Positions 15,857 through 25,602 of a DNA stretch of 40,776 nucleotides are shown piece by piece. The notes under the pieces are model-generated. The model was given only the letters and a program-made list of their open reading frames with translations. It was not told the origin of the DNA and did not search any database. Where the stretch lies: NCBI RefSeq assembly GCF_011682175.1, contig NZ_WHJG01000055.1:1-40776 (forward strand), given 5' to 3'. Position 1 is the first letter of the stretch. Each line of letters begins with the position of its first letter. The translations under genes and the position numbers were made by a program. The DNA is from Massilia frigida. GTDB lineage: Bacteria > Pseudomonadota > Gammaproteobacteria > Burkholderiales > Burkholderiaceae_D.

Positions 15857-16690
15857 TTATATCAGGGCCGAGGTCAGGCTGCTCACTTCGGCGGCCGATT
15901 CTTCCAGGATGCTGTTGAGCGTACCATCGCCGATGACGAAGTCGATGGTGGCGGCCGCCTGGCGCGAGGTCGCAGCGGCGCGCTCGTACAGGGGCGAGGG
16001 GACGGGAGCCAGGTCGTTGGCCAGCAACAGGGTGTCGCCCAGCGTTTCGGGCGGCAGCGCGCGCATGCCCACCCACAGCGCCTCGATGGCCGCCATCACC
16101 GGTGCCGGCACGCCCAGGCGTTGCAGGACGCAGCGGCCGATGATCTGTTCGCCATGTTCGATCCAGTCGTCCGGTTCGCCTTCGAACAGGCCAGGGAACT
16201 CATCCGCGCGCGAGAGCATGTAAAAGCCGCCCACCTCGTGCACGATGCCGGCGAACATCGCCGTCTCCGGGTCGAGATTGGCCACCCGCCGCGCGATCAC
16301 CTGCGACAGCGCCGCCACGTGGGCCGAGTGCTGCCACAACTGGTTGGCCTTGGCGCGCAGGGTCGGTTCGGTGATTTTGCTGTCGAGCTGGCGCACGATG
16401 ACCGCCGCGCCCAGCGCGTTGAGGGTGCGAAATCCCACCCGCTGCACGGCCGTGCGCACATTCGTCACTTCATTGCCGGAACGGTTGTAGGCGACCGAAT
16501 TGGCGATCGCCACGGTGCGCGCCGCCAGCAGCGGCTCGGCCTGTACCAGGCGGGCCGCCGTATCGGCATGACAGTCGGGATCGTTCAGCGCGCGCTGCAG
16601 CTTGAGCGTGGCGTCGACGTTGGTCGGGAAACTCAGTTCCCCCCGGCTTGCTTGAGCAGCGATGCTCTTGTACGCTTCGAGTCTGTCCAT
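15857..16690 (-). CDS. HDOD domain-containing protein
   Basis: The protein has 277 residues from ATG 16690, with TATAAT at about 16697-16702 (- strand) close to the start. The HDOD domain spans about 20-215: LSFPTNVDATLKLQRALNDPDCHADTAARLVQAEPLLAARTVAIANS, then RSGNEVTNVRTAVQRVGFRTLNALG and AMFAGIVHEVGGFYML near 143-158. HDOD proteins are HD-like domains that often lack some metal-binding His/Asp; here the HExG segment replaces the full HD pair, so phosphohydrolase activity is doubtful. The family acts in signalling and motility regulation in proteobacteria. No second output domain is present. It appears monocistronic. Confidence 0.87.
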   Translation of the reverse strand: MDRLEAYKSIAAQASRGELSFPTNVDATLKLQRALNDPDCHADTAARLVQAEPLLAARTVAIANSVAYNRSGNEVTNVRTAVQRVGFRTLNALGAAVIVRQLDSKITEPTLRAKANQLWQHSAHVAALSQVIARRVANLDPETAMFAGIVHEVGGFYMLSRADEFPGLFEGEPDDWIEHGEQIIGRCVLQRLGVPAPVMAAIEALWVGMRALPPETLGDTLLLANDLAPVPSPLYERAAATSRQAAATIDFVIGDGTLNSILEESAAEVSSLTSALI

Positions 16691-16806
16691 GAAAAAATTA
16701 TACTCCGATAACCCAGCCGTGTTTGTCGTAAAAACGTGCTTTAAAGCATTAATCTACGCGCCGCCCGGACGCCCCGGTCAGGGGGCTGGCGGACACGGCC
16801 TGCCGA

Positions 16807-17088
16807 TCAGGGCTCGCTGAAGATTGCGTCGCAGCCATCCTGGGTTGCTTCGGTATCCTGCAACTCATCGATCAGGCCCAGGTCGAACAATTCCTCGACT
16901 GCATTCATGAAACTGTTCAGCTTGGTTGCACCGATCAGGCGATAGATGTCGCCGGCTTCGTTGCGCACGCCGATCAGCATTTTTTCCTGGCGCACTTCGT
17001 CCGGCGTGGCCACGTTGAGCAGGAGGTTGCCGATGATGTGCTTGTCAAAATGGGCGGGCTTTTTGCCTTCGAGCAGAGTCGTTTTCAA
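16807..17088 (-). CDS. small hypothetical protein coupled to a MarR regulator
   Basis: The start is TTG 17088, which overlaps the TGA of the MarR gene (ATTGA) and has AAGGA six bases upstream; it gives 93 residues. The frame stays open further upstream, but that part is antisense-like and is covered by the MarR gene. The protein reads KTTLLEGKKPAHFDKHIIG, EKMLIGVRNEAGDIYRLIGATKLN and an acidic helical end (EELFDLGLIDELQDTE). There is no signal peptide or membrane helix. I do not recognise the family. Coupling suggests that it works with, or is regulated by, the MarR protein. Confidence 0.6.
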   Translation of the reverse strand: MKTTLLEGKKPAHFDKHIIGNLLLNVATPDEVRQEKMLIGVRNEAGDIYRLIGATKLNSFMNAVEELFDLGLIDELQDTEATQDGCDAIFSEP

Positions 17089-17522
17089 TCTTCTTCCTTG
17101 TGTTGTTGTGATGTGGGGCAAACGGCATGGTTGGCGATCACTTGCTTCAGTTGGTGCAAGCTGGCATCGATGGCATCGAAATCGGTGTCCGAGAGCGACG
17201 AAAACAATTGCCTGCCGTGCTCGACCACCTTGGGAAAGACATCCTGGAACACCGCCTCGCCGCAGGCCGTCAGGCGCACGTAAAACGAGCGCTTGTCGTC
17301 GCAGCTGCGTTCGCGCGCAACCAGGCCTTTCTGTTCCAGGCGGTCGATCACGCCGGTCAGCGTGCCCTTGGTGATCAAGGTTTTCTCGCCCAGTTCCTTG
17401 TACGTCATGCCCTGTGTATTGCCGAGCGTGGCGATGATATCGAACTGGGCATGCGTCAAGCCGCACTGGCGCACCGATTCGCCCGAAAAGCGCTCGAAGC
17501 TCTGCAGGCACTCGGCCAGCAA
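17085..17522 (-). CDS. MarR-family transcriptional regulator
   Basis: The winged helix is clear: LTHAQFDIIATLG, MTYKELGEKTLITKGTLTGVIDRLEQKGLVARERSCDDKRSFYVRLT, then a dimerisation helix. The ATG at 17552 has no ribosome site and lies only eight bases after a perfect TATAAT (17561-17566, - strand), so it would be nearly at the transcription start. TTG 17522, ten codons in, has TAAGGAG seven bases upstream and is preferred here, giving 145 residues; the longer form has 155. The ligand is unknown. It is co-transcribed with the 93-residue gene, whose start overlaps its stop. Confidence 0.85.
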   Translation of the reverse strand: MLAECLQSFERFSGESVRQCGLTHAQFDIIATLGNTQGMTYKELGEKTLITKGTLTGVIDRLEQKGLVARERSCDDKRSFYVRLTACGEAVFQDVFPKVVEHGRQLFSSLSDTDFDAIDASLHQLKQVIANHAVCPTSQQHKEED

Positions 17523-17560
17523 GCGCACACTCCTTAAATAACGTTCCCCCATAGGCCGTG

Positions 17561-17566
17561 ATTATA
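17561..17566 (-). promoter_or_regulatory. -10 box of the marR-type operon
   Basis: TATAAT on the - strand lies eight bases before ATG 17552. The -35 region 17 bases upstream is poor (CCGTCA-like). The position implies a transcription start near 17554 and supports use of the downstream TTG start at 17522. Confidence 0.5.
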
Positions 17567-17664
17567 GCTGGCTGCGCCCGGTTTGACGGCGGCACGCGGG
17601 CTTATGCGGGCCGTGCGGCCCCGGTATCCCTCGCACTGATGCTGATTTGATACAGCGCGCAGGC

Positions 17665-17775
17665 GGGGGGGGGGGCTTGGCGGGCGCTGGCCGGGCGCGG
17701 TGCCGGACCGGCCTGGCGCGGCCCGGCCTGGCGCGGCCTGGCGTGGCCCGGCCTGGCGTGGCCCGGCCTTGCGCG
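17665..17775. repeat. G11 homopolymer and GC-rich tandem repeats in a 380-bp non-coding gap
   Basis: The gap 17523-17902 between the divergent MarR and ArgR-like genes holds a run of eleven G (17665-17675). From 17711 it has five imperfect units of 10 or 15 bp (GCCTGGCGYGGCCCG and GCCTKGCGCG) to 17775. Readings through it give low-complexity Gly/Arg/Ala/Pro peptides, so it is not coding. A weak TATGAT lies near 17814, but the promoter of the ArgR-like gene is not clear. Confidence 0.75.
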
Positions 17776-17902
17776 GCGCGGCCGGCTCCGGGCAGGTTCG
17801 TTGATCTCCGGTATGATAGTCGGCCAATGAAAATCCGCGGCGCCTTGCTGGCGCTGGTCCTTTTGTCATGACGCACTTTGCAGACGCACCCATGCCCGTC
17901 CA

Positions 17903-18853
17903 ATGCCACTAGCCAAACTCGCCCGCCTGGCGCAAGAAACACCGCTGCGCGTGCTCCTCATCAACGCAGGCGAACCTGACGCGCTGACCTGGGCCGGCCT
18001 GTTCCAGCCGCTGCGCCTGGCTGCCAAGATCCTCGGTCCCGAGCGCTTGCATGTGGACGTGCGCAGTCCCGACAAGTTTGCCGCTGACGCCCAGCGCCAC
18101 TGGCATCTGGTGCTGCTGGTGGCGGACGAAGCGCAAGCCTCGCTGAAACCGGCCAACAGCCGCGTTTTGATCGAGCGCTGCCGCGCCGCGCCGTTCTGGG
18201 GCGGGGTTGGGGCGGGGGTGCTGTGGCTGGCCGACGCGGGCGTGCTCAACGGCGTACGCACGGCGCTGCCGTGGGCGCTGTACGCCGAGGTCGACACGGT
18301 GGCCGACCGTGCCGTGTTCACCCCGAACCTGTTCGAGATCGACGACAACCGGCTCACCTGCTGCGGCGGCGCGGCCAGCATCGACTTCGCGCTCAATTTG
18401 GTCGAGATCATTTTCGGGGCGGGAGTCCAGGCGCGCATCAAGGAAACGCTGTGCATCGACCGCGTGCGCGGCAAGGAAGAGCGGCAGCGGGTGGCCTTGC
18501 AGGCGCGTTTCGGCGCGCTGCAGCCCAAGCTGACCGAAGCGGTGACCTTAATGGAAGCGAACATCGAAGAACCGCTGTCGACGGACGACATTGCCAATCT
18601 GGTGGGGATATCGCGGCGCCAGCTGGAGCGGCTGTTCAAGCAATACCTGGGCAGCCTGCCATCGCGCTACTACCTGGAGCTGAGGCTGCAGCGCGCGCGC
18701 CAATTACTGCTCGACACCCATTACTCGATCGTCCAGGTCGGGCTGATGTGTGGCTTTTCGAGCGGCTCGCACTTCTCGACCGCCTTCGGCGCCCTGTTCG
18801 GCAACACCCCGCGCGAAGAACGCCAGCGCAAACTCGCCGCCCCACCCACCTAA
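17903..18853 (+). CDS. argR: AraC-family (GlxA-type) regulator, likely ArgR of arginine catabolism
   Basis: The protein has 316 residues from ATG 17903. Residues 15-190 form the DJ-1/PfpI-like domain of GlxA-type AraC regulators (LRVLLINAGEPDALTWAGLFQPLRLAAKIL; WLADAGVLNGVRTALPW). Residues 215-305 carry two HTH motifs (LSTDDIANLVGISRRQLERLFKQYLG; YSIVQVGLMCGFSSGSHFSTAFGALFG). Pseudomonas ArgR, which activates the aru operon in response to arginine, has this build. The gene lies directly upstream of astC with only repeats between, and an ArgR-type half-site precedes the astC -10 box. The nucleophile elbow of the enzymatic DJ-1 proteins is not seen, as expected for a sensor. The ATG lacks a strong ribosome site, so the start is less certain than the family. 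Confidence 0.82.
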   Translation: MPLAKLARLAQETPLRVLLINAGEPDALTWAGLFQPLRLAAKILGPERLHVDVRSPDKFAADAQRHWHLVLLVADEAQASLKPANSRVLIERCRAAPFWGGVGAGVLWLADAGVLNGVRTALPWALYAEVDTVADRAVFTPNLFEIDDNRLTCCGGAASIDFALNLVEIIFGAGVQARIKETLCIDRVRGKEERQRVALQARFGALQPKLTEAVTLMEANIEEPLSTDDIANLVGISRRQLERLFKQYLGSLPSRYYLELRLQRARQLLLDTHYSIVQVGLMCGFSSGSHFSTAFGALFGNTPREERQRKLAAPPT

Positions 18854-18855
18854 AC

Positions 18856-19104
18856 TCCACACCGGGGTCTGACCTCTGATTAGCAATAATTGGAAGTCCA
18901 CACCGGGGTCTGACCTCTGATTAGCAATAATTGCGCATCGTCCACGGATCATGCCTCTGAATCGGCAACGTTGGGCGCACGTTTTCGTGCCGGCACGGTC
19001 GCCGGGTGCGCCGGACGCCACTTTTGTCAGCTTTTCGGCAATTAATTTCTAATCAGAGGTCAGACCCCGGTTGTGGGCGTGCTTCACCGGGGTCAGACCC
19101 CGGT
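18856..19104. repeat. cluster of CCGGGGTC-type palindromic repeats (REP-like) in the argR-astC gap
   Basis: Two identical 36-bp direct copies (18856-18891 and 18897-18932; core ACCGGGGTCTGACCTCTGAT) are followed after 107 bp by an inverted copy (19040-19071). Next comes a perfect 19-bp palindrome, ACCGGGGTCAGACCCCGGT (19086-19104). The core matches the hairpin at 10501-10556. The direct copies and the inverted copy can pair into a long stem. The 107 bases between them hold no gene. Confidence 0.88.
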
Positions 19105-19141
19105 TGGGGAAGTTTTGGCGGCGAGCAAAAATGAAAATGCT

Positions 19142-19184
19142 TGTCGCGTATTCAAAAGATGTTTGCCGCTGCTCTTCTTATAAT
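19142..19184 (+). promoter_or_regulatory. astC promoter with ArgR-type activator half-site
   Basis: A perfect -10 TATAAT (19179-19184) has no recognisable -35 box. In its place lies TGTCGC (19142-19147), eight bases, then AA (19156-19157), matching the Pseudomonas ArgR half-site TGTCGC-N8-AA as I recall it. A weaker copy may lie 21 bp upstream (GCGAGC-N8-AA). This is the arrangement expected of an activator-dependent promoter. Confidence 0.6.
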
Positions 19185-19245
19185 GGTCCGACGTGCCCAG
19201 CGGTTTCCCCCTGGTACGCCCTACTAACATTGGATGAGGAATGCC

Positions 19246-20499
19246 ATGAACGCAAAGCTTGAAACGGGTGCAACCACGCGGCCGGTGACCAGACAAACCT
19301 TCGACGACGTCCTCGTCCCAACCTACGCGCCCGCCGCGATGGTGCCCGTGCGCGCCGCCGGCCTCGACCTGTGGGACCAGAACGGCAAGCATTACCTCGA
19401 TTTCACCTCCGGCATCGCCGTTTCCAGCCTCGGTCATTGCAATCCGACCCTGGTCGCCGCCCTGACCGCTCAGCTCAACAACGTCTGGCACCTCGGCAAT
19501 GGCTACACCAACGAGCCGGTCCTGCGCCTGGCCCTGGCCCTGACCGAAGCGACCTTCGCCGACCGCGCGTTCTTCTGCAACTCCGGCGCGGAAGCGAACG
19601 AAGGCGCCCTGAAGCTGGCGCGTAAGTACGCCCACACCAAATTCGGCCCGCACAAGTCGCGCATCATTTCCTGCCTGTCGTCGTTCCACGGCCGCACGCT
19701 GTTTACCGTGTCGGTCGGCGGCCAGCCGAAATACACCGAAGGCTTCGAGCCGCTGCCGCAAGAGATCAACCACATTCCGTACAACGATATCGAGGCGGCC
19801 CGCGCCGCCATCGGCGACGACGTGTGCGCGGTCATCGTCGAGCCGATCCAGGGCGAAGGCGGCGTCATTCCAGGCGACCCGGCCTACCTGAAAGTGCTGC
19901 GCGAACTGTGCGACAAAACCGGCGCCCTGCTCATTTTCGACGAAGTGCAATCGGGCGTGGGCCGCACCGGCGCCCTGTACGCCTACATGGACAAGGGCGT
20001 CACGCCTGACATCCTGACCAGCGCCAAGGCACTCGGCAACGGTTACCCGATCGGCGCCATGCTGACCACGCACGAGATCGCAGCCCACTTCGGCGTCGGT
20101 TCGCACGGCACCACCTACGGCGGCAATCCGCTGGCCGCCACCGTGGCGCTGAACGTGATCGAAACGATCAACCAGCCAGCCTTCCTGGCACGCGTCAAGG
20201 AAGCGTCGGACAAGATCTTCGCCAACCTGCGCAAACTCGCCGCCGACTACCCGCAAGTGTTCGGCGAAGTGCGCGGCAGCGGCTTGCTGATTGGCTTGCC
20301 GGTCGCGGAAGCGTTCAAGGGCCGCGCGAAAGACATCACCAAGGCCTGTGAAGCGCTCGGCCTGATGCTGCTCATCGCCGGCACCGACGTGGTGCGTTTC
20401 GCGCCCGCGCTGATCGTCAGCGACGAACAGATCGCCGTGGCCGACCGCATCCTGCGCGCCGCCGTCGACGGCATGCTCAACGCGGCTCCCGCCAAGTAA
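19246..20499 (+). CDS. astC: succinylornithine / acetylornithine aminotransferase
   Basis: The protein has 417 residues from ATG 19246, with GAGGA five bases upstream; an ATG four codons earlier lies within the ribosome site. It is a class III PLP aminotransferase: SGIAVSSLGHCNP, FFCNSGAEANEGALKLARKY, SSFHGRTLFTVSVGG, VIVEPIQGEGGV and IFDEVQSGVGRTG are all present. The PLP lysine is in SAKALGNGYPIG (K261). As first gene of the AST operon it should convert N2-succinylornithine and 2-oxoglutarate to succinylglutamate semialdehyde and glutamate. The enzyme type also works on acetylornithine (ArgD), so a dual role is possible. It is regulated by the upstream ArgR-like activator site. Confidence 0.92.
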   Translation: MNAKLETGATTRPVTRQTFDDVLVPTYAPAAMVPVRAAGLDLWDQNGKHYLDFTSGIAVSSLGHCNPTLVAALTAQLNNVWHLGNGYTNEPVLRLALALTEATFADRAFFCNSGAEANEGALKLARKYAHTKFGPHKSRIISCLSSFHGRTLFTVSVGGQPKYTEGFEPLPQEINHIPYNDIEAARAAIGDDVCAVIVEPIQGEGGVIPGDPAYLKVLRELCDKTGALLIFDEVQSGVGRTGALYAYMDKGVTPDILTSAKALGNGYPIGAMLTTHEIAAHFGVGSHGTTYGGNPLAATVALNVIETINQPAFLARVKEASDKIFANLRKLAADYPQVFGEVRGSGLLIGLPVAEAFKGRAKDITKACEALGLMLLIAGTDVVRFAPALIVSDEQIAVADRILRAAVDGMLNAAPAK

Positions 20500-20571
20500 T
20501 CAGTTGGACACGGCCGGCGCGGCACTCGCCGCGGCCGGCCGCGGCACGCTTTGCCTATAAAGGGAAATCAC

Positions 20572-21603
20572 ATGTTTGTTGTCCGTCCGGTTGAACTGTC
20601 GGATATCGACGCCCTCGAAACGTTGGCAGCAGTGACGATGCCGGGCGTGCATACCTTGCCGAAGACGCGCGAGAAAATCGCCGCCTCGGTCGAACGTTCG
20701 ATCGCTTCCTTCGCCGCCCATGTCGACATTCCGAGCGAGGAATCGTACCTCTTCGTGCTCGAACAGCAGGCCACCCGCGCCATCGTCGGCACCGCCGCCA
20801 TCTTCGCGTCGGCCGGTTCCAACGGCACCTATTTTTCGTTCCGTAACGACGTCATCCAGCAGGTTTCGCGCGACCTCAATATCAGCCACAGCGTGCATGC
20901 GCTGACGCTCTGCTCGGAATTGACCGCGTACTCCCAGCTGTCCGGCTTTTACGTCACCAACCGCAGCTCCGCTGGCCTCGAAGCGGCCCTGCTGTCGCGC
21001 GCACGCCTGCTGTTCGCGGTACTCGCGCCGCACCGTTTCGGCGACCGCTTCTTCGTCCCTCTGGCCGGCGTCACCGACAAGAACGGCCAATCGCCGTTCT
21101 GGGAAGCGCTGGGCCGCAAATTCTTCAAGATGGATTTCCTCGAGGCCGAACGGGTCATCGGCGGCGCGCGCAACCGCACGCTCATCGTCGAACTGATGCC
21201 GCACTATCCGGTCTACGTGCCGCTGCTGCCGGGCGACGCCCAGGCGGCCATGGGCCAGATCCACGGTGACGGCGAACTCGCTTTCAACCTGCTGACCGAG
21301 GAAGGCTTCGAGGCCGACGATTACGTCGATATCTTCGACGGCGGTCCGATCCTGCAAGCCCACAAGAACGCGCTGCGCACCTTCGCCGGCTCGATGCTGC
21401 GCCGCGTGGCGCCGCTTGATGCGGGCATGTCGTCCGAGCTGCCGGTGATGTACGCGGTCGCCGCCAGCAACGAGCAGAACTTCCGCGCCATCACCGTCTC
21501 GTGCCCGTCCGCCGAAGGCAGCGACACCGTCTTCCTGCCGCAGGACGCGCAGGACGCGCTGATGGTGGCCCCGGGCGATAACGTCATTTGCGTCAGAATC
21601 TGA
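20572..21603 (+). CDS. aruF: arginine N-succinyltransferase, alpha subunit (AruF type)
   Basis: The protein has 343 residues from ATG 20572 (AGGGAAA upstream). It shows the AstA/AruFG features: the N-terminal MFVVRPVELSDIDALETLA, a YxxN-type GNAT core (SELTAYSQLSGFYVTNRSSAG), FWEALGRKFFKMDFLEAE near 180-197 and FEADDYVDIFDGGP near 244-257. With the next gene it forms the hetero-oligomeric enzyme that succinylates arginine with succinyl-CoA, the committed AST step. E. coli has one AstA; the two-gene form is known from Pseudomonas and Burkholderiales. The two subunits here are clear paralogues. They are separated by 11 bases. Confidence 0.93.
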   Translation: MFVVRPVELSDIDALETLAAVTMPGVHTLPKTREKIAASVERSIASFAAHVDIPSEESYLFVLEQQATRAIVGTAAIFASAGSNGTYFSFRNDVIQQVSRDLNISHSVHALTLCSELTAYSQLSGFYVTNRSSAGLEAALLSRARLLFAVLAPHRFGDRFFVPLAGVTDKNGQSPFWEALGRKFFKMDFLEAERVIGGARNRTLIVELMPHYPVYVPLLPGDAQAAMGQIHGDGELAFNLLTEEGFEADDYVDIFDGGPILQAHKNALRTFAGSMLRRVAPLDAGMSSELPVMYAVAASNEQNFRAITVSCPSAEGSDTVFLPQDAQDALMVAPGDNVICVRI

Positions 21604-21614
21604 AAGAGAACCCT

Positions 21615-24123
<2,509 letters not shown>

Positions 24124-24131
24124 GATCCACC

Positions 24132-25475
24132 ATGCAGAGCGCACGCGAATTCAACTTCGACGGCCTGGTCGGGCCGAGCCATAACTACGCCGGCCTTTCG
24201 TTCGGCAACGTCGCTTCCTTCAGCAATGTGAAGAGCGCGTCGAACCCGCGCGAGGCGGCCCTGCAAGGCCTGGCCAAGATGCGCGAACTGGCCGCGCGCG
24301 GTTTCGCGCAGGCGGTCATGCCGCCGCAGGCGCGGCCCAACTTCCGCCTGCTGCGCCGCATCGGTTTTACCGGGACCGACGCCGAGGTGCTGGCGCGTGC
24401 CTACCGCGAGTCGCCCGTCATCCTGGCGTGCGCCTATTCGGCCTCGCCCATGTGGACCGCCAACGCGGCCACGGTCAGCCCGTCGGCCGATACCTTCGAT
24501 GGCCGCGCGCACTTCACGGCCGCCAACCTGAATAACAAGCTGCACCGCTCGGAAGAGCACCTGCAATCGACTCGCACCCTGCGCGCGCTGTTTGCCGACG
24601 AGCGCCATTTCGCGGTGCACCAAGCGCTGCCGCCAACGTCGGCCTTTGGCGACGAAGGCGCGGCGAACCACACGCGTTTTTGCGCCACCCACGGCGGCAA
24701 GGGCGTTGAATTTTTCACCTACGGCCGGGTGGAGTTCGATCCGTCCGCGCCGGCGCCTAAAAAGTACCCGGCGCGCCAGACCCTGGAAGCGTCGCAAGCC
24801 ATCGCGCGCCTGCACGGGCTGGACTCGGCGCGCACCGTGTTCGCCTCGCAGAATCCGGACGTGATCGACCAGGGCGTGTTCCACAACGACGTCATCGCGG
24901 TCGGTAACGGCAATGTGCTGTTCTATCACGAGCAAGCCTTCCATGACGAAGGCGCGGTATTGAACGCGCTGAGGAATGCGCTGGCCGGTGTCGAAACCGA
25001 ACTGACGGCGATCCGCGTGGCCAGCCAGGTGGTGCCGGTGGGCGATGCGGTGGCCAGCTATCTGTTCAACAGCCAGCTGCTCACCAAGCCTGACGGCACC
25101 ATGGCGCTGGTCATTCCCCAGGAATGCCAGGAAAACCGCGCGGTGGCGCGCTACCTCGAAGAACTGGTCGCCAGCGGCGGCCCGGTCGACGAACTGATTC
25201 ACTTCGACCTGCGCCAGAGCATGCGCAACGGCGGCGGGCCTGCCTGCCTGCGCCTGCGCGTGGCGCTCACCGGGGCGGAAAGCGCGGCCATGCACCAGGG
25301 CGTGATCATGACCGAGGCGCTGTACGAAACGCTGGTGGCGTGGGTAGGTAAATACTACCGCGACCACCTCGAACCGAAAGACCTGGCCGACCCCCAGCTG
25401 GCGCTTGAATGCAGCGCCGCACTGGAGGAATTGAGCCGCATCCTGGGACTGCCCGGCCTGTACGACCTGACGTAG
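24132..25475 (+). CDS. astB: N-succinylarginine dihydrolase
   Basis: The protein has 447 residues from ATG 24132, the usual AstB length. The N-terminal [21 protein letters not shown] is diagnostic. The catalytic Glu-His-Cys triad of the guanidine-modifying fold is visible: E175 in [13 protein letters not shown]251 in [13 protein letters not shown] and C372 in [12 protein letters not shown]. It hydrolyses succinylarginine to succinylornithine, CO2 and two NH3. After its stop, a 127-bp gap with a small hairpin (GGCGGGT-AA-ACCCGCC, 25508-25523, no T-run) leads to the glutamate dehydrogenase. The gap could reduce read-through or adjust stoichiometry. Confidence 0.95.
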   Translation: MQSAREFNFDGLVGPSHNYAGLSFGNVASFSNVKSASNPREAALQGLAKMRELAARGFAQAVMPPQARPNFRLLRRIGFTGTDAEVLARAYRESPVILACAYSASPMWTANAATVSPSADTFDGRAHFTAANLNNKLHRSEEHLQSTRTLRALFADERHFAVHQALPPTSAFGDEGAANHTRFCATHGGKGVEFFTYGRVEFDPSAPAPKKYPARQTLEASQAIARLHGLDSARTVFASQNPDVIDQGVFHNDVIAVGNGNVLFYHEQAFHDEGAVLNALRNALAGVETELTAIRVASQVVPVGDAVASYLFNSQLLTKPDGTMALVIPQECQENRAVARYLEELVASGGPVDELIHFDLRQSMRNGGGPACLRLRVALTGAESAAMHQGVIMTEALYETLVAWVGKYYRDHLEPKDLADPQLALECSAALEELSRILGLPGLYDLT

Positions 25476-25602
25476 AATACCGCCAGCCGGACGGTGCCCC
25501 ATATTTGGGCGGGTAAACCCGCCTGCCTGCAAATCGCGAACGCGCCGCCATAAGCTGGCGCCGGACCGATGGAAATACAAACCAAGCAACGGAGAAGCAA
25601 CG

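Noticed and set aside
17647-17871. A 74-codon frame through the G11 tract and tandem repeats.
   Set aside because: Gly/Arg/Ala/Pro low-complexity translation without a ribosome site; the region is repetitive non-coding DNA.
18856-18932. The two 36-bp direct repeats as a short CRISPR array.
   Set aside because: Only a 5-bp spacer separates them, and the unit is part of a palindromic repeat family found elsewhere in the window.
25508-25523. Hairpin GGCGGGT-AA-ACCCGCC between astB and gdhB as a terminator.
   Set aside because: No T-run follows, and the downstream genes belong to the same pathway, so it is at most an attenuating or mRNA-processing element.
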